64,000 nucleotides of DNA from Sphingobium phenoxybenzoativorans (lineage in GTDB: Bacteria; Pseudomonadota; Alphaproteobacteria; Sphingomonadales; Sphingomonadaceae), in NCBI RefSeq assembly GCF_001757355.1, contig NZ_MINO01000005.1:85789-149788 (forward strand), read 5' to 3'. The position numbers and the translations under genes are program-made. This document shows, piece by piece, positions 16,960 through 27,338 of this stretch (its first letter is position 1; each line of letters begins with the position of its first letter). A model generated the notes under the pieces. That model did not search any database. It was not told where the DNA came from and was given only the letters and a program-made list of their open reading frames with translations.

Positions 16960-17616
16960 ATGACGCGCTATGACCGACGCACACAGGCCCTCGCCGTCTG
17001 CCTGTCCGCCCTGGCCGGTTATGTCGATGCTGTCGGATATATGGCGCTGGGCGGTTTCTTCGTCTCTTTCATGAGCGGGAATACCACGCGGCTGGGCGTC
17101 GGCATCGCCGGGCATGGCCGGGATGTGGCCATGGCCGGGGGTTTGATCGGCACATTCCTTCTGGGAGTCATTATTGCGTCTTTGGCCGGGGCGGCGGCCG
17201 GCGCGGCGCGCAAACAGGCGGTGCTTGGCCTGATGACCCTGCTGATCACCCTTGCGGCCGCATGCGGCGCGTCCGGTCACGCCCTTGTCGCCGCCTTTAT
17301 CACCGCGCTGGCGATGGGGACGGAAAACGCCGTGTTCGAACGCGACGGAGAGGTCACGATCGGATTGACCTATATGACCGGGACATTGGTGAAGACCGGT
17401 CAGCAGATCGCGTCGGCATTGCGCGGAGGCGACCGGCGGAAATGGCTGCCCTTCGCAATGCTATGGGCGGCGCTCGCAATGGGCGCGATCACTGGCGCGT
17501 TCGCCTGGAACGCCTTCGCCATCAACGCGCTCTGGTTCGCGGCGGCGGCCGCCATGCTGCTTACGATGGCGGCAAGGCTGCTGGAGTTGAACCGGGCAAC
17601 GGGCCGATCAGAGTAA
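16960..17616 (+). CDS. DUF1275 (YoaK-like) membrane protein
   Basis: A 218-residue integral membrane protein with about six hydrophobic segments. The family hallmark is the N-terminal LSALAGYVDAVGYMALGGFFVSFMSGNTTRLG block, where the SGN motif is conserved, followed by GTENAVFERDGEVTIGLTYMTGTLVK. The family has no settled function; transport is often assumed. It starts 22 bp after cysS with an AGGAG site, so it may be co-transcribed. Confidence 0.88.
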   Translation: MTRYDRRTQALAVCLSALAGYVDAVGYMALGGFFVSFMSGNTTRLGVGIAGHGRDVAMAGGLIGTFLLGVIIASLAGAAAGAARKQAVLGLMTLLITLAAACGASGHALVAAFITALAMGTENAVFERDGEVTIGLTYMTGTLVKTGQQIASALRGGDRRKWLPFAMLWAALAMGAITGAFAWNAFAINALWFAAAAAMLLTMAARLLELNRATGRSE

Positions 17617-17759
17617 TCCAGGCAATCCATTTTCGCGAAGGCGGGCTTTAGGGTAAGGAGGTAAAGCTCCTGACGGAGTGGACTTGCCTTATGTGTCGGC
17701 CACGCGCATAGGGCGTCCCTTAATTTTTGCCCATCCGTGTAACAGAAGGAGATAGTGCC

Positions 17760-19130
17760 GTGGCGGCGAAATGGACGCCCCAGAGCTGGAGAACCCATGA
17801 AGGGCGGCAGATGCCGACCTATCGTGACGCACAGGCGCTTGCCGCCGCAGAGGCGCAGCTTGGCACTTTTCCCCCGCTGGTATTTGCAGGCGAGGCCCGC
17901 GCGCTGAAGGCCGATCTGGCGCGCGCCGTCAATGGCGAGGCGTTCCTGCTGCAGGGCGGCGATTGCGCCGAGTCCTTCGCCGAGTTCCATCCGAACAACA
18001 TCCGCGACACCTTCCGCGTGCTGCTGCAGATGGCGGTCGTCCTGACCTTCGCCAGCAAGCTGCCCATCGTGAAGGTCGGCCGCATGGCGGGCCAGTTCGC
18101 CAAGCCGCGCTCCGCCGACACGGAAACCATCGATGGCGTGGAGCTGCCCAGCTATCGCGGCGACAATATCAACGACATCGCCTTCACGGCCGAAAGCCGG
18201 GAGCCGGACCCGCAGCGCATGGTGCGCGCCTATAACCAGTCGGCGGCGACGCTGAACCTGCTGCGCGCTTTCTCGACCGGCGGCTATGCCAGCCTCGACC
18301 GGGTGCATGGCTGGATGCTGGATTTCATGGGCCGCAGCCCGCTGGCCGCGAAGTTCGACGCCGTCGCCGACCGGATCGGCGAGTCGCTTGCCTTCATGCG
18401 CGCCTGCGGCCTGTCGCCCGAAACCGTGCCCCAGCTTGGCGGCACCAGCTTCTACACCAGCCATGAGGCGCTGCTGCTCCCCTATGAGCAGGCGCTGACG
18501 CGGCAGGACAGCATCACCGGCGACTGGTACGACACCAGCGCGCATATGTTGTGGATTGGCGACCGCACCCGGTTCGAAGGGTCTGCGCATGTCGAATATC
18601 TGCGCGGCATCGGCAATCCCATCGGCCTGAAATGCGGGCCGAGCCTGGAGCCGGACGCGCTGTTGCGGATGCTCGATACGCTGAACCCGGCGCGGGAGCC
18701 GGGCCGCATCACGCTGATCACTCGCTACGGCCATGACAAGATCGAGGCGGGCTTGCCCAAGCTGGTCCGCGCCGTCCTGCGCGAAGGGCAGCCGGTGGTG
18801 TGGTCGTGCGACCCGATGCACGGCAATGTCATCAAGGCCGCCAATGGCTATAAGACCCGGCCGTTCGACCGCATCCTGGCCGAAGTGCGCGGCTTCTTCG
18901 CCGTGCATCGCGCGGAAGGCAGCTTCGGTGGCGGCATCCATTGCGAGATGACCGGCCAGAACGTCACGGAGTGCACCGGCGGTGCGATCGCCATCACCGA
19001 CGAGGGCCTGGCCGACCGCTATCACACCCATTGCGACCCGCGCCTCAACGCTGCGCAGAGCCTGGAGCTTGCCTTCCTGCTGGCCGAGATGCTGAACGAG
19101 GAACTGAAGGAGCGGCGGGCGGCGGCGTGA
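17760..19130 (+). CDS. aroG: 3-deoxy-7-phosphoheptulonate (DAHP) synthase, class II
   Basis: This is the first enzyme of the shikimate pathway and condenses phosphoenolpyruvate with erythrose 4-phosphate. Class II (plant/Mycobacterium-like) signatures are WTPQSWR near the start, [39 protein letters not shown] and the C-terminal [18 protein letters not shown]. The chosen GTG at 17760 has AAGGAG upstream and gives 456 residues; the longer frame from 17727 lacks such a site. Chorismate synthase (aroC) and prephenate dehydratase (pheA) of the same route are in the window but unlinked. A strong terminator follows. Confidence 0.95.
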   Translation: MAAKWTPQSWRTHEGRQMPTYRDAQALAAAEAQLGTFPPLVFAGEARALKADLARAVNGEAFLLQGGDCAESFAEFHPNNIRDTFRVLLQMAVVLTFASKLPIVKVGRMAGQFAKPRSADTETIDGVELPSYRGDNINDIAFTAESREPDPQRMVRAYNQSAATLNLLRAFSTGGYASLDRVHGWMLDFMGRSPLAAKFDAVADRIGESLAFMRACGLSPETVPQLGGTSFYTSHEALLLPYEQALTRQDSITGDWYDTSAHMLWIGDRTRFEGSAHVEYLRGIGNPIGLKCGPSLEPDALLRMLDTLNPAREPGRITLITRYGHDKIEAGLPKLVRAVLREGQPVVWSCDPMHGNVIKAANGYKTRPFDRILAEVRGFFAVHRAEGSFGGGIHCEMTGQNVTECTGGAIAITDEGLADRYHTHCDPRLNAAQSLELAFLLAEMLNEELKERRAAA

Positions 19131-19159
19131 CATTTGCGGCGAAGTGCGCGCATGATTGA

Positions 19160-19188
19160 GGCTGCCGGAGTGATCCGGCGGCCCTTTT
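19160..19188 (+). terminator. Rho-independent terminator after DAHP synthase
   Basis: A 10-bp stem (GGCTGCCGGA with TCCGGCGGCC, one G-U pair) closes on a GTGA tetraloop and is followed by CTTTT. It lies 30 bp after the DAHP synthase stop. Confidence 0.85.
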
Positions 19189-19204
19189 CCCAACCACCTT
19201 ACTG

Positions 19205-19290
19205 CCGTTCGGGCTGAGCTTGTCGAAGCCCTGCCCTTCCTTTCATCGTCGTGAAGAAGGACAGCCCTTCGACAAGCTCAGGGCGAACGG
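19205..19290. repeat. Palindromic intergenic repeat, family A copy 1
   Basis: Near-perfect inverted arms CCGTTCGGGCTGAGCTTGTC and GACAAGCTCAGGGCGAACGG are separated by a short variable centre. Related copies occur at 34735-34816, 45186-45300, 49244-49344 and 55332-55407, with half or compact versions at 27128-27152 and 46201-46233. Here it lies between the ends of two convergent genes. Confidence 0.85.
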
Positions 19291-19308
19291 ATGGTTTACG
19301 CAGCGCGG

Positions 19309-20757
19309 CTAAACATCCGCGAAGGTGAACGGCGCGCTCGAACCCACATAGTCGTCGGGCAATATCTGGCGGCCGATCGGCGGGGCCGAGCGGGCGGCGC
19401 AATTGGCGCGATGGCACAGGCGGCAGGTGACGCCGATCGGCGTCGCGGCGACGGAGGCGGCGTCGGGCTGGTCGCGGGTATAGACCAGCTTCCCCGCATG
19501 TTCGGCGGAACAGCCGAGCGCAATGGCGCGCTCCACCCGCTGCGCCCCGAACGCGCCGCCGCCCGCGGTCACCGTGCGCGCGATGGAAAAGAAGCGCTGC
19601 CCGTCCGGCAGTTCCAGCCATTGGGTTACGATCTGGCGCGGCGTGCGAAACGCCTGATGCACCGACCATAGCGGACAGGCGCCGCCATGCCGGGCGAAGG
19701 GAAACCCCGCCCCGTCCAGCCGCTTCGACACGTTCCCGGCGGGATCGATCCGGATGAAGAAGAAGGGCACCCGCTCCTGCCCCGGCTTCTGCAGGGTCGT
19801 CAGGCGGTGGGCCGTCTGTTCGAAGCTGGTGCCGAACTGCCGGGCCAGCGCCTCCACATCATAGCGCCGCTGTTCGACGGCGCGGGCGAAGGCGGAATAG
19901 GGCATCAGCAAGGCGGCGGCGCTGTAACTCGCCAGCGCCTTGCGCGTCAGCCGCTCCCCCGCCTCGGTGGCGAAACTGCCTTCCTTCAGCACCGTGTCGA
20001 TTTCCCGCCGCAGTTCCAGATAGGAAAGCTGGAGCGCGAGCTGGAACATCTGACTGGCGGCATCGAGCGAATCGTCGATCAGCAATTCGTCGCGATGCCG
20101 GTCCAGCCGCCGCATGGACCCCATCATCACGTCGGAGGGCAGCCGCCGGACGCGCAGATTGTAGCGCGCCTTCAGATGCCCGATGATCCCCTCCTGCCCC
20201 GTCGCCCCTTGCACTCCGAAGGTCTGGGCCAGCCGTTCCGCCGAATCGTCGAGCAAAGGGAAGCTGTTGCGGCGCGCGGCCAGGAAGCGCCGCGCCTCCG
20301 CCACGGGATCGCCGACCGGATCGGACGCATCGGCATCATATGCGCCATCCGCCGCCCGCGCCTCTACGCCATGATCGGCCAGCGCCAACTGCTCCTCGCG
20401 ATAGGCGGTGTAGAGCCGCAACAGCGCCTCCGTGACGCCGGGATAGCTGGTCGCGACGTCAGTGGCGTCAAGCGGCGGCAGGTCGATGTCGGCGAACATC
20501 GGGTCTTTCAGCACGGATTGCAGCCGGGCGGTAAATTCCGCCCCGCCATCCCCGGCCAGCTCCGTCATGTCCATCTTGTAGGTGCGGGCAAGGCGCAGGA
20601 GCATATCGGCGGTCAGCGGCCGCTGGTTGCGCTCCAGCAGGGCGACATAGGAGGAGGATATCTCCAGGTCGGCCGCCATATGCGCCTGTGTAAGGCCAAG
20701 GTCCCGGCGCAGACGCTTGAGGCGCGGCCCCATATAGACTGGACGTTCGTTAGCCAT
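19309..20757 (-). CDS. XRE-family regulator of the RamB/short-chain fatty acid type
   Basis: The 482-residue protein has an N-terminal helix-turn-helix (RLKRLRRDLGLTQAHMAADLEISSSYVALLERNQRPLT). A long ligand-sensing region follows, and the C-terminal cysteine cluster CRLCHRANCAARSAPPIGRQ is typical of RamB/ScfR-like regulators. RamB controls glyoxylate-bypass genes in actinobacteria. This gene is divergent from isocitrate lyase with a palindrome between them, so it probably controls aceA. The ATG at 20757 is preferred over an in-frame GTG at 20766. Confidence 0.88.
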   Translation of the reverse strand: MANERPVYMGPRLKRLRRDLGLTQAHMAADLEISSSYVALLERNQRPLTADMLLRLARTYKMDMTELAGDGGAEFTARLQSVLKDPMFADIDLPPLDATDVATSYPGVTEALLRLYTAYREEQLALADHGVEARAADGAYDADASDPVGDPVAEARRFLAARRNSFPLLDDSAERLAQTFGVQGATGQEGIIGHLKARYNLRVRRLPSDVMMGSMRRLDRHRDELLIDDSLDAASQMFQLALQLSYLELRREIDTVLKEGSFATEAGERLTRKALASYSAAALLMPYSAFARAVEQRRYDVEALARQFGTSFEQTAHRLTTLQKPGQERVPFFFIRIDPAGNVSKRLDGAGFPFARHGGACPLWSVHQAFRTPRQIVTQWLELPDGQRFFSIARTVTAGGGAFGAQRVERAIALGCSAEHAGKLVYTRDQPDAASVAATPIGVTCRLCHRANCAARSAPPIGRQILPDDYVGSSAPFTFADV

Positions 20758-20810
20758 AATTCCCACGAATCCTGCGGTTTGTATCTTCCTTACAACATTA
20801 CAATGAAAAT

Positions 20811-20826
20811 CTGTAAAGTTTTACAG
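20811..20826. promoter_or_regulatory. Candidate RamB-like operator between ramB-like gene and aceA
   Basis: The palindrome CTGTAAAGTTTTACAG has 7-bp arms and a 2-bp centre. A second related half site, TTACAACATTACA, lies about 20 bp to its left. The block is the only AT-rich stretch in the divergent intergenic region and sits 97 bp before the aceA ATG. Repeated TTACA/TGTAA half sites fit an autoregulated activator or repressor. Confidence 0.55.
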
Positions 20827-20922
20827 ATGGACCTCGCCGCCTCTCACGCCCCTGCTGCGATGCAATGTAACCGGGCGCCACTGTTTCCGAACCCGAAGTT
20901 TTCGAACCACGAGGAAGACGCG

Positions 20923-22518
20923 ATGTCCTATCAAGATCATATCAGCCAGATCACTGGCCTCATTCAGAGCCAGGGCGGCACCTGGGACGGCATCAGCGCC
21001 GAGTCCGTCGCCCGCATGCGCCTGCAGAACCGTTTCCAGAGCGGTCTGGACATTGCGCGCTATACCGCCGCGATCATGCGCAAGGACATGGCCGCCTATG
21101 ACGCCGATCCTGCGCAATACACCCAGTCGTTGGGTTGCTGGCACGGCTTCATCGGCCAGCAGAAGATGATTTCCATCAAGAAGCACTTCCAGTCGACCGA
21201 CCGCCGCTATTTGTATCTGTCCGGCTGGATGGTCGCCGCGCTGCGTTCCGACTTCGGCCCGCTGCCCGACCAGTCGATGCACGAAAAGACCAGCGTTCCC
21301 GCGCTGATCGAGGAACTCTACACCTTCCTGCGCCAGGCCGACGCCCGCGAACTGGGCCTGATGTTCCGCGATCTGGACAAGGCGCGCGAGACCGGCAACG
21401 AGGTTGAGGCGCAGCGCCTGCTGCACGCCATCGACAATTATGAAACCCATGTCGTTCCCATCATCGCGGACATCGACGCGGGCTTCGGCAATGCCGAGGC
21501 GACCTACCTGCTCGCCAAGAAGATGATCGAGGCCGGCGCATGCGCCCTGCAGATCGAGAACCAGGTGTCCGACGAGAAGCAGTGCGGCCACCAGGACGGC
21601 AAGGTCACGGTGCCGCACGAGGACTTCCTCGCCAAGGTCCGCGCCTGCCGCTACGCCTTCCTTGAGCTGGGCGTTGAGGACGGCATCATCGTCACCCGCA
21701 CCGACTCGCTGGGCGCCGGCCTCACCAAGCAGATCGCCGTTTCCAAGGAGCCGGGCGATATTGGCGACCTTTACAACAGCTTCCTCGATTGCGAGGAAAT
21801 CGATCCGGCGACGGCGCGCAACGGCGACGTCATCCTGAACCGCGACGGCAAGCTGCTGCGTCCCAAGCGCCTGCCTTCGAACCTGTTCGAGTTCCGCAAG
21901 GGCACTGGCGAGGACCGCTGCGTCCTCGACTGCATCACGTCGCTGCAGAACGGTGCCGACCTGCTGTGGATCGAAACCGAGAAGCCGCATATCGAGCAGA
22001 TCGCCGGCATGGTCGACCGCATCCGTGAAGTCATCCCGAACGCGAAGCTGGTCTACAACAACTCGCCGTCGTTCAACTGGACGCTGAACTTCCGCCAGCA
22101 GGTGTTCGATGCGTGGACAGCCGAGGGCAAGGACGTTTCGGCCTATGACCGCACGAAGCTGATGAGCGTCGATTATGACGGCACGGCGCTCGCCGACGAG
22201 GCGGACGAGAAGATCCGCACCTTCCAGAAGGATGCGGCGGCGCGTGCAGGCATCTTCCACCACCTCATCACCCTGCCGACCTACCACACGGCCGCGCTCA
22301 GCACCGACAACCTCGCCAAGGAATATTTCGGCGATGCGGGCATGCTGGGTTACGTCAAGGGCGTGCAGCGCAAGGAAATCCGCGAGGGCATCGCCTGCGT
22401 CAAGCACCAGAACATGTCTGGTTCCGACATCGGCGACGACCACAAGGAATATTTCGCTGGCGAAGCAGCCCTGAAGGCCGGCGGCATCCACAACACGATG
22501 AACCAGTTCGCTGCATAA
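20923..22518 (+). CDS. aceA: Isocitrate lyase
   Basis: AceA splits isocitrate into succinate and glyoxylate, which allows growth on acetate and fatty acids. The ATG at 20923 has GAGGAAG upstream and gives 531 residues, the size of the long Pseudomonas-type enzyme; the open frame continues upstream to 19687 only as antisense to the regulator gene. The catalytic segment SDEKQCGHQDGKVTVPHEDF is visible near residue 220, along with IADIDAGFGNAEATYLLAKK. NMSGSDIGDDHKEYFAGEAALKAGG is typical of the C-terminus. A strong terminator follows. Malate synthase is not in the window. Confidence 0.96.
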   Translation: MSYQDHISQITGLIQSQGGTWDGISAESVARMRLQNRFQSGLDIARYTAAIMRKDMAAYDADPAQYTQSLGCWHGFIGQQKMISIKKHFQSTDRRYLYLSGWMVAALRSDFGPLPDQSMHEKTSVPALIEELYTFLRQADARELGLMFRDLDKARETGNEVEAQRLLHAIDNYETHVVPIIADIDAGFGNAEATYLLAKKMIEAGACALQIENQVSDEKQCGHQDGKVTVPHEDFLAKVRACRYAFLELGVEDGIIVTRTDSLGAGLTKQIAVSKEPGDIGDLYNSFLDCEEIDPATARNGDVILNRDGKLLRPKRLPSNLFEFRKGTGEDRCVLDCITSLQNGADLLWIETEKPHIEQIAGMVDRIREVIPNAKLVYNNSPSFNWTLNFRQQVFDAWTAEGKDVSAYDRTKLMSVDYDGTALADEADEKIRTFQKDAAARAGIFHHLITLPTYHTAALSTDNLAKEYFGDAGMLGYVKGVQRKEIREGIACVKHQNMSGSDIGDDHKEYFAGEAALKAGGIHNTMNQFAA

Positions 22519-22545
22519 GCCTTTACTGAATATCGGAAGATATTG

Positions 22546-22581
22546 GGGCGGCGGGGATTATAGATCCCCGCCGCCCTTTTT
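22546..22581 (+). terminator. Rho-independent terminator after aceA
   Basis: A 13-bp perfect stem (GGGCGGCGGGGAT with ATCCCCGCCGCCC) closes on a TATAG loop and is followed by five T residues. It lies 27 bp after the aceA stop and merges into repeat B2. Confidence 0.93.
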
Positions 22582-22678
22582 CGTCATCCCGGACCTGATC
22601 CGGGATCCATTGGCTCTCTATAGCGCGAACGGGCTGAGGCTTGCGCTCATGGATCGCGGATCAGGTCCGCGATGACGG
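22581..22678. repeat. Palindromic intergenic repeat, family B copy 2
   Basis: Arms TCGTCATCCCGGACCTGATC and GATCAGGTCCGCGATGACGG flank the interior CATTGGCTC...TGCGCTCATGGATC. It is more divergent than the other three copies and lacks their right tail. It abuts the T-run of the aceA terminator. Confidence 0.8.
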
Positions 22679-22809
22679 GTGTTGGGACGAGTGTTGGGAG
22701 GTTACCAGTCCGTTCCGGGGTCTCCCGCTTTTTGCAACAAACTTGAAGCGCGGGCATTTCTTCGCCACATGCAGGCCAGAAACATATCCGGACACTGAAC
22801 AGGGCAAGA

Positions 22810-23757
22810 ATGGCCGATCCCTACAGCATATTGGGCGTTGCCCGCGGCGCGAGCGAAGGCGACATCAAAAAGGCGTACCGCACGCTCGCCAAAACGCATC
22901 ACCCGGACCGGAACAAGGACAATCCCAAGGCGGCCGACAAGTTCGCCGAGATTACCCGCGCCTATGACCTTCTGACTGACAAGGACAAGCGCGCACGCTT
23001 CGACCGGGGGGAGATTGACGGCGACGGCAACCCGACCAATCCATTCGGCGGCGGCGGGTTTGGCGGTGGCGGCTTCGGCGGCCGCGGCGGCCAACAAGGC
23101 GGCGGCTTCGAATTCAACAGCGAGGGCGCGGACTTCGGCGATATCTTTGAGGGGATATTCGGCGGCGGACGGCGCGCGGCCGGTGGCGGCGGCGGATTTG
23201 GCGGCTTTGGCCGGGGCGGACGCGCAGGCCCGCCCCCCAAGGGCGCAAACACCGCCTATCGCCTTGCCGTCAGCTTCGTCGATGCGGCAACGCTGGCGCC
23301 GCAGCGCATCACCCTGCAGGATGGCAAGACCATCGACCTGAAACTGCCCGCAGGCGCGGAAACCGGCACGCAGATGCGCCTGTCCGGCAAGGGTCAGCCG
23401 GGCGCGGGCGGCGCAGGCGATGCGATCGTCACGATAGAGGTCAAGCCCCACCCCTTCTACACCCGCGACGGCGACAATGTGCGGCTGGACCTGCCCATCA
23501 CCATCAACGAAGCCGTGAAGGGCGCGAAGGTCCGCGTCCCGACGGTCGATGGCCCGGTGATGCTGGGCGTTCCCGCCGGGTCGTCATCCGGCAAGACCCT
23601 GCGCCTCAAGGGGCGCGGCTTTACGGGCAAGAACGGCCAGCGCGGCGACCAGCTCGTCACCCTGATCGTCGATGTGCCCGCCGCTGATGATGCCCTGGCG
23701 AGTTTCCTGGAGGGGTGGACGGACACCCGGCCCGTGCGCGGAAATCTGGGCGTCTAG
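22810..23757 (+). CDS. DnaJ/CbpA-like co-chaperone without zinc finger
   Basis: The 315-residue protein has an N-terminal J domain (YSILGVARGASEGDIKKAYRTLAKTHHPDRNKDNPKA) with HPD, a glycine-phenylalanine-rich linker (about residues 80-145), and two DnaJ C-terminal beta domains ending GQRGDQLVTLIVDVP. There is no CxxCxGxG zinc finger, so it is class II (CbpA/DjlA-like curved-DNA-binding type). It works with Hsp70. It heads a same-strand run with yihY-like and fabI genes. Confidence 0.92.
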   Translation: MADPYSILGVARGASEGDIKKAYRTLAKTHHPDRNKDNPKAADKFAEITRAYDLLTDKDKRARFDRGEIDGDGNPTNPFGGGGFGGGGFGGRGGQQGGGFEFNSEGADFGDIFEGIFGGGRRAAGGGGGFGGFGRGGRAGPPPKGANTAYRLAVSFVDAATLAPQRITLQDGKTIDLKLPAGAETGTQMRLSGKGQPGAGGAGDAIVTIEVKPHPFYTRDGDNVRLDLPITINEAVKGAKVRVPTVDGPVMLGVPAGSSSGKTLRLKGRGFTGKNGQRGDQLVTLIVDVPAADDALASFLEGWTDTRPVRGNLGV

Positions 23758-23772
23758 GATCATCCCAGGGGC

Positions 23773-24734
23773 ATGAGGGACATATCACCCCAATCGCCCG
23801 AAGCGCGCAGGCTATATCGCCGCGATGGGCGGGAACGCGCGAAATACAGCCCCTACCGCCTCCGCCACGGGGCCTATGCCATCGAAGTGGTCAAGCGCGT
23901 GGCGGTTGGCGTCTATACGGACGGCTTCATTCATGCCGGGAACCTCGCCTATCTCTCGCTGGTGGCGCTGTTCCCCTTCTTCATCGTGGCCGCCGCCATC
24001 GCCAGCATCTTCGGCCGGACGCAGGACGGCATACAGGCGGTCAACGCCTTCCTGTTCACCGTGCCGCCCAGCGTCGCCGACGTGCTGCGCGCGCCGATAG
24101 AGGATGTGCTGTCCGCCCGCTCGTCCAGCGGCCTTCTCTGGCTTGGCGGCCTGGTCGGCCTGTGGACGACCGGTAGCCTGATAGAAACCATCCGCGACAT
24201 ATTACGCCGCGCCTATGGCACAAAGAGCGGCCGCGCCTTCTGGCAATATCGCCTCGGATCGATCGGCATCATCGTGGTCAGCGTGCTGGCGGCGATGTTC
24301 GCCTTCTCCCTTCAGGTGATGATCACCGCGGCCGACGAATTTCTCCATCGCCTGCTGCCCTTCGCCGATGACGCGATCAACATAGTGGCGGCGACAAAGC
24401 TGGCGCCGATGGCGATCCTGGCCGTCGCGCTTTACTTTCTATTCGCCGCGCTCACGCCCAGCGCCTATCGCGATCCGCGCTTCCCCAAATGGCCCGGCGC
24501 GGTGCTGACGACGGCATGGTGGTATGGCACATTGCTGCTGCTTCCGGTCGCTCTGGGGCAGCTTGGCGGCTATGCCCTGACCTATGGCAGCCTGGCCGGT
24601 GTTATGATCGTGCTTATTTTTTTCTTTCTCGTCGGGCTTGGCGTGGTAATTGGCGCCGAACTCAATGCGTCGCTGGCCGAGTTTCCTGAGGAGGAACATG
24701 ATGCCGCGGCAGGAATACAGGAGGTTAAGCCCGA

Positions 24735-24738
<4 letters not shown>
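23773..24738 (+). CDS. YihY/BrkB-family membrane protein
   Basis: A 321-residue inner-membrane protein with about six membrane helices. The family start is recognisable in GNLAYLSLVALFPFFIVAAAIAS, then GLWTTGSLIETIRDILRRAYG and FWQYRLGSIG, with GVVIGAELNASL near the end. The family was once named ribonuclease BN in error; its function is not established. The stop overlaps the fabI start (ATGA), so the two are translationally coupled. Confidence 0.9.
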
Positions 24739-25556
<818 letters not shown>

Positions 25557-25557
25557 G

Positions 25558-25620
25558 AAAACCCCCTCTCCCTGCAGGGGAGAGGGAGGGACCCGCCGCA
25601 AAGCGGTGGGAGGGTGAGGG
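25558..25620. repeat. Inverted repeat D, left arm flanking DUF559 gene
   Basis: The arm reads CCCCTCTCCCTGCAGGGGAG...AGCGGTGGGAGGGTGAGGG. Its reverse complement matches the arm at 25978-26039, and the DUF559 gene lies exactly between them. The arm also contains a small internal hairpin (CTCCCTGCAGGGGAG). Confidence 0.85.
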
Positions 25621-25623
25621 CAT

Positions 25624-26043
25624 ATGAGGCGGCCAGATCCGGACCGCCCAGATTCACTGATCCGTGTCCGCAATATGCGCCATGAGGCGACTGAACCCGA
25701 AAAGCATTTATGGTCAAAGCTTCGCAACCGGCAGGTCGGCGGACTAAAATTTCCCCGTCAGGCGTGGATCGGACCTTTCATTGCCGATTTCTTCTGCACC
25801 GAGGCAGGACTAGTGGTCGAGGTTGACGGCGATACTCACGCTGGTACGGAAGCGCAGGATCAAGGGCGATCCGCTTGGATGGCTGGCGAAGGGTATCATG
25901 TTCTGCGCTTTTCCAATGCGGACGTGATGGGAAATATCGAAGGGGTGGTTCAATCAATCTTGGCTGACATATATTCCCGCCCCTCACCCTCCCAAGCCTC
26001 CGGCTTGGGTCCCTCCCTCTCCCCCAAGGGGAGAGGGGTATGA
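25624..26043 (+). CDS. DUF559 domain protein (Vsr-like endonuclease fold)
   Basis: The 139-residue protein carries a DUF559 domain related to very-short-patch/restriction-endonuclease folds: [31 protein letters not shown], then [22 protein letters not shown] (the D...ExD catalytic pattern) and [21 protein letters not shown]. Its last 22 codons ([10 protein letters not shown]...SPKGRGV) are encoded by repeat arm D2. It stands between fabI and aroC and overlaps the aroC start by 4 bp. The arrangement looks like an inserted cassette. Confidence 0.88.
   Translation: MRRPDPDRPDSLIRVRNMRHEATEPEKHLWSKLRNRQVGGLKFPRQAWIGPFIADFFCTEAGLVVEVDGDTHAGTEAQDQGRSAWMAGEGYHVLRFSNADVMGNIEGVVQSILADIYSRPSPSQASGLGPSLSPKGRGV
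25978..26039. repeat. Inverted repeat D, right arm; supplies the aroC ribosome-binding site
   Basis: The arm reads CCCGCCCCTCACCCTCCCAAG...AAGGGGAGAGGGGT and ends immediately before the aroC ATG. Its last bases, AAGGGGAGAGGGGT, are the only Shine-Dalgarno-like sequence for aroC. It also codes for the C-terminus of the DUF559 protein. Confidence 0.85.
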
Positions 26044-27110
26044 GCTTCAACAGCTTCGGCCGTGTATTCCGTTTCTCGACCTGGGGGGAGAGCCATGGCC
26101 CCGCTATCGGCGCGGTCGTGGACGGGTGCCCGCCGGGGCTGGCGATCAGCGAGGCTGATATCCAGCCTTTCCTGGACAAGCGTCGGCCTGGCACGTCCAA
26201 ATTCACTACGCAGCGGCAGGAACCGGATCAGGTCCGCATCCTGTCCGGCGTGTTCGAGGGCAAGACGACCGGTACGCCGATCAGCCTGATGATCGAGAAT
26301 GTCGACCAGCGGTCGAAGGATTATTCCGACGTCGCCAAGGCGTACCGCCCCGGCCATGCCGACTATGCCTATGACGCCAAATATGGCTTTCGCGACTATC
26401 GCGGCGGCGGGCGGTCGAGCGCGCGGGAAACCGCGAGCCGGGTCGCAGCGGGCGCGGTAGCGCGGCTGGTGATCCCGGATGTCGATATCTTCGCCTATGT
26501 CAGCGAGATTGGCGGCGATGCGATAGACTATGCCCGGTTCGACGCCGCACAGATTGACGAAAACCCCTTCTTCTGCCCGGACCCCGTTGCTGCGAAGCGC
26601 TGGGAAACGCTGGTCGATGGCGCGCGCAAGGACGGATCGTCATTGGGCGCTGTCGTCGAATGCGTCGCCAGCGGCGTGCCCGCCGGCTGGGGGGCACCGC
26701 TCTACGCCAAGCTCGACAGCGAGCTTGCGGCGGCGATGATGAGCATCAACGCCGTGAAGGGCGTGGAGATCGGCGATGGATTCGCCGCCGCCCGCCTGCG
26801 CGGCGAACAGAATGCGGACCCGATGCGTCCCGGCCCAGACGGCCTTCCCCTGTTCGGCGCGAACCATGCGGGCGGCATTGCGGGCGGCATCTCCACCGGT
26901 CAGCCGATCAAGGTCCGCATCGCCTTCAAGCCGACAAGCTCCATCCTGATCCCCGTCGACACCATTACCCGCGAGGGCGAGGCGGCGGACATCATCACCA
27001 AAGGACGGCACGACCCCTGCGTCGGCATTCGCGGCGTTCCGGTGGTGGAGGCGATGATGGCCCTTGTGCTGGCCGACCAGATGATGCTGCACCGCGCCCA
27101 GTGCGGGTGA
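26040..27110 (+). CDS. aroC: Chorismate synthase
   Basis: AroC makes chorismate from EPSP with reduced FMN, closing the shikimate pathway. The 356-residue protein shows [24 protein letters not shown], the [29 protein letters not shown] signature and the [19 protein letters not shown] and [19 protein letters not shown] blocks. Its ATG overlaps the stop of the DUF559 gene (ATGA), so expression is coupled to that gene or driven from upstream of it. Confidence 0.97.
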   Translation: MSFNSFGRVFRFSTWGESHGPAIGAVVDGCPPGLAISEADIQPFLDKRRPGTSKFTTQRQEPDQVRILSGVFEGKTTGTPISLMIENVDQRSKDYSDVAKAYRPGHADYAYDAKYGFRDYRGGGRSSARETASRVAAGAVARLVIPDVDIFAYVSEIGGDAIDYARFDAAQIDENPFFCPDPVAAKRWETLVDGARKDGSSLGAVVECVASGVPAGWGAPLYAKLDSELAAAMMSINAVKGVEIGDGFAAARLRGEQNADPMRPGPDGLPLFGANHAGGIAGGISTGQPIKVRIAFKPTSSILIPVDTITREGEAADIITKGRHDPCVGIRGVPVVEAMMALVLADQMMLHRAQCG

Positions 27111-27338
27111 TTATATCCAGAAAGCAACCGTTCGGGCTGAGCTTGCCGAAGCCCTGCCTTTCCGCGAAGAAGGACGACAAGGGGTCCTCCATACTCCCCA
27201 TCCCGAACGCAAAATCCGCCCTCGCCTCTCCTCCCACTGGCGGCATGCGTTGCGCCATACGTCTTAGCTTGATAGGCTCGACCAAAGCCTAGACGAACCG
27301 GGTCCATCGCAGCCCGACCATGTAAATCCGGGGACCCA

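Noticed and set aside
17655..17690. Attenuator hairpin AGGAG...CTCCT before DAHP synthase
   Set aside because: The stem is only 5 bp, there is no leader peptide with aromatic codons, and no T-run follows.
17400..19193. 597-residue minus-strand frame opposite DAHP synthase
   Set aside because: It is antisense to a well-conserved class II DAHP synthase, and its composition is the arginine/glutamine-rich type of GC-rich shadow frames.
19687..20922. 412-codon extension upstream of aceA in the same frame
   Set aside because: It is antisense to the RamB-like regulator. The aceA ATG at 20923 has a good ribosome-binding site, and the protein then has the family length of 531 residues.
20821..22491. 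556-residue minus-strand frame inside aceA
   Set aside because: It is a GC-rich shadow of aceA without domains or a ribosome-binding site.
27128..27152. Full family A palindrome before the dicarboxylate symporter
   Set aside because: Only one arm (CCGTTCGGGCTGAGCTTGCC) is present; the matching arm is missing, so it is a remnant.
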